This document shows, piece by piece, positions 61,867-64,000 of a stretch of DNA of 64,000 nt (its first letter is position 1; each line of letters starts with the position of its first letter). The notes beneath the pieces were generated by a model, which had not been told where the DNA came from, did no database searches, and was given only the letters and a program-made list of their open reading frames with translations. The translations under genes were made by a program, and so were the position numbers. Source of the stretch: Clonostachys chloroleuca (lineage: Eukaryota; Ascomycota; Sordariomycetes; Hypocreales; Bionectriaceae); NCBI GenBank assembly GCA_037952775.1, contig JBANAY010000001.1, positions 2,170,001 through 2,234,000 of the forward strand, given 5' to 3'.

Positions 61867-64000
61867 CGTGGCGTTGGGTCGTTACGAATCCCGAGGTCGG
61901 GGTGAGAGAGGCTGGTTGCTGGCGAAGGTCCGCAGCGACCGCTGCGCAACGCTTGCTTGGACAACAATTTAGAGCGACAAGTAGAGTATACCATTCGCAT
62001 CCAATTCCTGTGAAGATGACTTGATATCAATGTCGGTAGAATTGTTTCGTCGTATAGGCACCGAGGGCGTGATGTCGCAGACCCCGAATCGGATCAGGTG
62101 CTCGGTATTTCGATTCAGGCGACGGTGCGATTGCGCCCAGCGAGGCGGGAGGACAGTGAGGCGCGAGAGTAGCTGGAAACAGAGTGTGTTCTCTAGACAA
62201 TGTGAATCATTGGACGACCCGAGGATGGCGAGGAGGAGTTTGTATCAGAGGAAGGGAAGGAAGGGGGCGTCACAGCTGGAAGGAGTGCGAGAGCAGGCAT
62301 ATGGCCGTTGACAAGGCAGATGGGTAGGTTACCTACCAGCTACGTGCTACACTGGTTACTGCAAGGTTGGTTGGAAGAAGGTAGGGGGATTGGTTACTAA
62401 TTGCATGGGATGATACCTGGGACGGGGGTGGGGGTTGTGCTCACGCAGGCTGGAGAAAGGCTGGAAAGCCTGGGCCGCCCCCGTCAGCGGAGTTAAGTTA
62501 GCGATTAGAACGCCTGGAGGCACGGTAACCTGAAGTGGACGCAGGAGCGAGTCAAAGTCGCGGAGTTATCCTTCGCACCACTCGCCAGCGGAGCCACTCC
62601 AGACACCAGCGACCGACCTCCGGCCACGGACTCGGGCGTGGGCACTGAGCCCTCCCTGAGACGAGGGCAGGCACCACAGGCACAGGCAGGTAGCACCGCA
62701 GGGCAGGGCAGGACCGGGCAGGGAAGAATCGGGGCGAAAAAGGTACTTGGCCTTCCTTCACGCCAAGACCCCCCCAGAGTCCAGGCATGTGGATAGTGGA
62801 GTCTGATGAGCCCCAAAAAGCCAAAGCCGCCCCAGATGTGAGGTGAGGTGACGGTGCATGCCATGCCACCTGAGTGGTGGGGAAACCGAAGCGTGGTACT
62901 GTTCGATTCTTCCTTCCTTGGCCACTCAAGTCGTCCTGCACCTCACCCAACACCAGTGTCCCTGCCTGCCACTCCTGGCAACAAGGTACGTCGCTACCCT
63001 ATCTACATGCCTAGTGCCCTAGGTACCTTGCCGATGCACCACCAATCAGTCCAGTCGTGTGCGAGCCTGGTCGCCTGCTGCCCCGGCCGTTGCATCTGGC
63101 TGGCTGGCTTCGAGCATCTGGCCTCTCCGTAGTCATAGCTGCAAGATCGACGCCGGCTCTCGTCGTACAATGTCCATGACGGCCTCTTACGGAGCAGCAT
63201 CTCCCCCAACGGCATCCCCACCTGCTATATCTCCCGTCGGGGCGGTGACGCTCCTCATCGCTTCTTCCACCAACCGACGGGTTGTGTGCCAAGGAGCGCC
63301 TCCATTGTGCGAGGGGTGTGCTTGATCCCTGGGCATACGTCCTAGGCGTTGGAGTACCTACCTCAAATACCTCGCATGCCCCTGGTACCTGTATGGGAGA
63401 ACCACTTTAACAACCAACTGGGGTTGGCCAGCATGAACTTGCAGGAGCAGAAGGGCGGCGACGACGACGAGACGGCCTTTTTCTGCCATTGGCGATATCC
63501 AAACTGGCACCGCCCACTTCAAGGCTATCTAGATGGGAAACCGGCAACGCTCGCAGCTCACACGCTTTTACCGCCCCCAACCAAGGGAATCACCCCCGAC
63601 GACGCATCTTCGCACACTTTCAGAAGGGTTCGAGGTGTCAATTTGCCTCCCACTGCGTCATTAACACCGGTGGAGCTCGTTGGCGGGACTTGCCCGACTC
63701 TCTGCCTGCAACTAGCATCGGAAAAGAGCAGCGAGGCTTGGGAGCTCTTCGCATGGCCGCCGCGGCACTCTAACCAAGTACCATAACGGCGCTGCCCGGG
63801 CTGCGTAAACTCCTTGAACACACGACTTGGACTCGAACCATTGGACAACTCTCCAGGCCATCCCGCCTGCCGGCCAACAGAAATGGAGGCCATGATAGCG
63901 ATATATGGATGGCCCACCATCGTTAGCAGGTCGACTAGCACGTTCAGCGGAGTTGGGGAGAGCGCTAGGACGGATGTACGCTAGGTGAGGCATAGCGCGC
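61867..64000. other. intergenic region right of creB
   Basis: About 2.1 kb holding the creB promoter and, to the window end, no recognisable gene. G/C-rich stretches give open frames of 90-145 codons on both strands, which look like composition artefacts. A GACTCGAACC at about 63830 looks like a tRNA T-arm but has no matching stem. Confidence 0.4.

Noticed and set aside
63820..63870. tRNA T-arm look-alike GACTCGAACC
   Set aside because: The five bases on each side of the loop do not pair, and no cloverleaf can be drawn on either strand.

Overview
The window is nuclear DNA of a filamentous ascomycete (Pezizomycotina). The evidence is single-copy eukaryotic genes on both strands, short GT-AG introns of about 50-170 bp, fungal-specific families (a Reg1-type phosphatase subunit, a CreB-type deubiquitinase, an LRR/PP2C adenylate cyclase, an RTC4-domain protein), and a Tc1-type transposon relic with stop codons of the kind left by repeat-induced point mutation. 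I cannot place it more precisely. All coordinates, exon joins and reading frames were worked out by eye.

Layout. 1-1571 (-): 5' part of a Reg1 homologue. 1572-8525: about 7 kb without a convincing gene. 8526-10129 (-): tRNA m1G37 methyltransferase TRM5, divergent from an AlkB-family dioxygenase (10612-11702 +). 11817-12742 (-): cis-prenyltransferase subunit NUS1. 13646-16271 (+): exocyst SEC10. 16413-17994 (-): tRNA dihydrouridine synthase DUS4. 18552-21100 (-): RBR-type RING protein with a long coiled coil. 22544-23682 (-): FAH-family hydrolase, divergent from SDHAF1/Sdh6 (24158-24572 +). 24928-27200 (+): unknown basic Ser-rich protein. 27586-29601 (-): MFS sugar transporter. 30232-31620: dead Tc1/mariner element. 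33063-33637 (+): PSI-type membrane protein. 33775-34077 (-): molybdopterin synthase small subunit with a broken C-terminus. 34571-35968 (-): dynamitin. 36729-38377 (+): RTC4-domain protein. 38562-40529 (-): GH13 alpha-glucosidase. 43438-50280 (+): adenylate cyclase. 51018-52867 (-): ALG12. 53396-55114 (-): F-box protein. 55296-57430 (+): Lys/Ala-rich repeat pseudogene. 58167-58669 (+): YOS1. 59324-61866 (-): CreB-type deubiquitinase. 61867-64000: nothing convincing.

How the genes relate. Most are housekeeping genes of tRNA modification (TRM5, DUS4), secretion and glycosylation (SEC10, YOS1, NUS1, ALG12), motors (dynamitin), DNA repair (AlkB) and mitochondria (SDHAF1). Five relate to carbon use or glucose signalling: the Reg1 homologue, sugar transporter, alpha-glucosidase, adenylate cyclase and CreB homologue. 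They are scattered among unrelated genes, so I do not call a cluster.

The most notable observation is a repeated defect. In three genes (molybdopterin synthase small subunit, adenylate cyclase, unknown basic protein) the reading frame breaks exactly at a run of five C, and one more C would restore the family-typical or continuous protein. This looks like systematic under-calling of C6 runs, although real mutation is not excluded. I found no convincing new biological system. The oddest loci are the decayed Lys/Ala-rich gene, the RBR-coiled-coil protein and the 14-nt micro-exon carrying the CreB active site.
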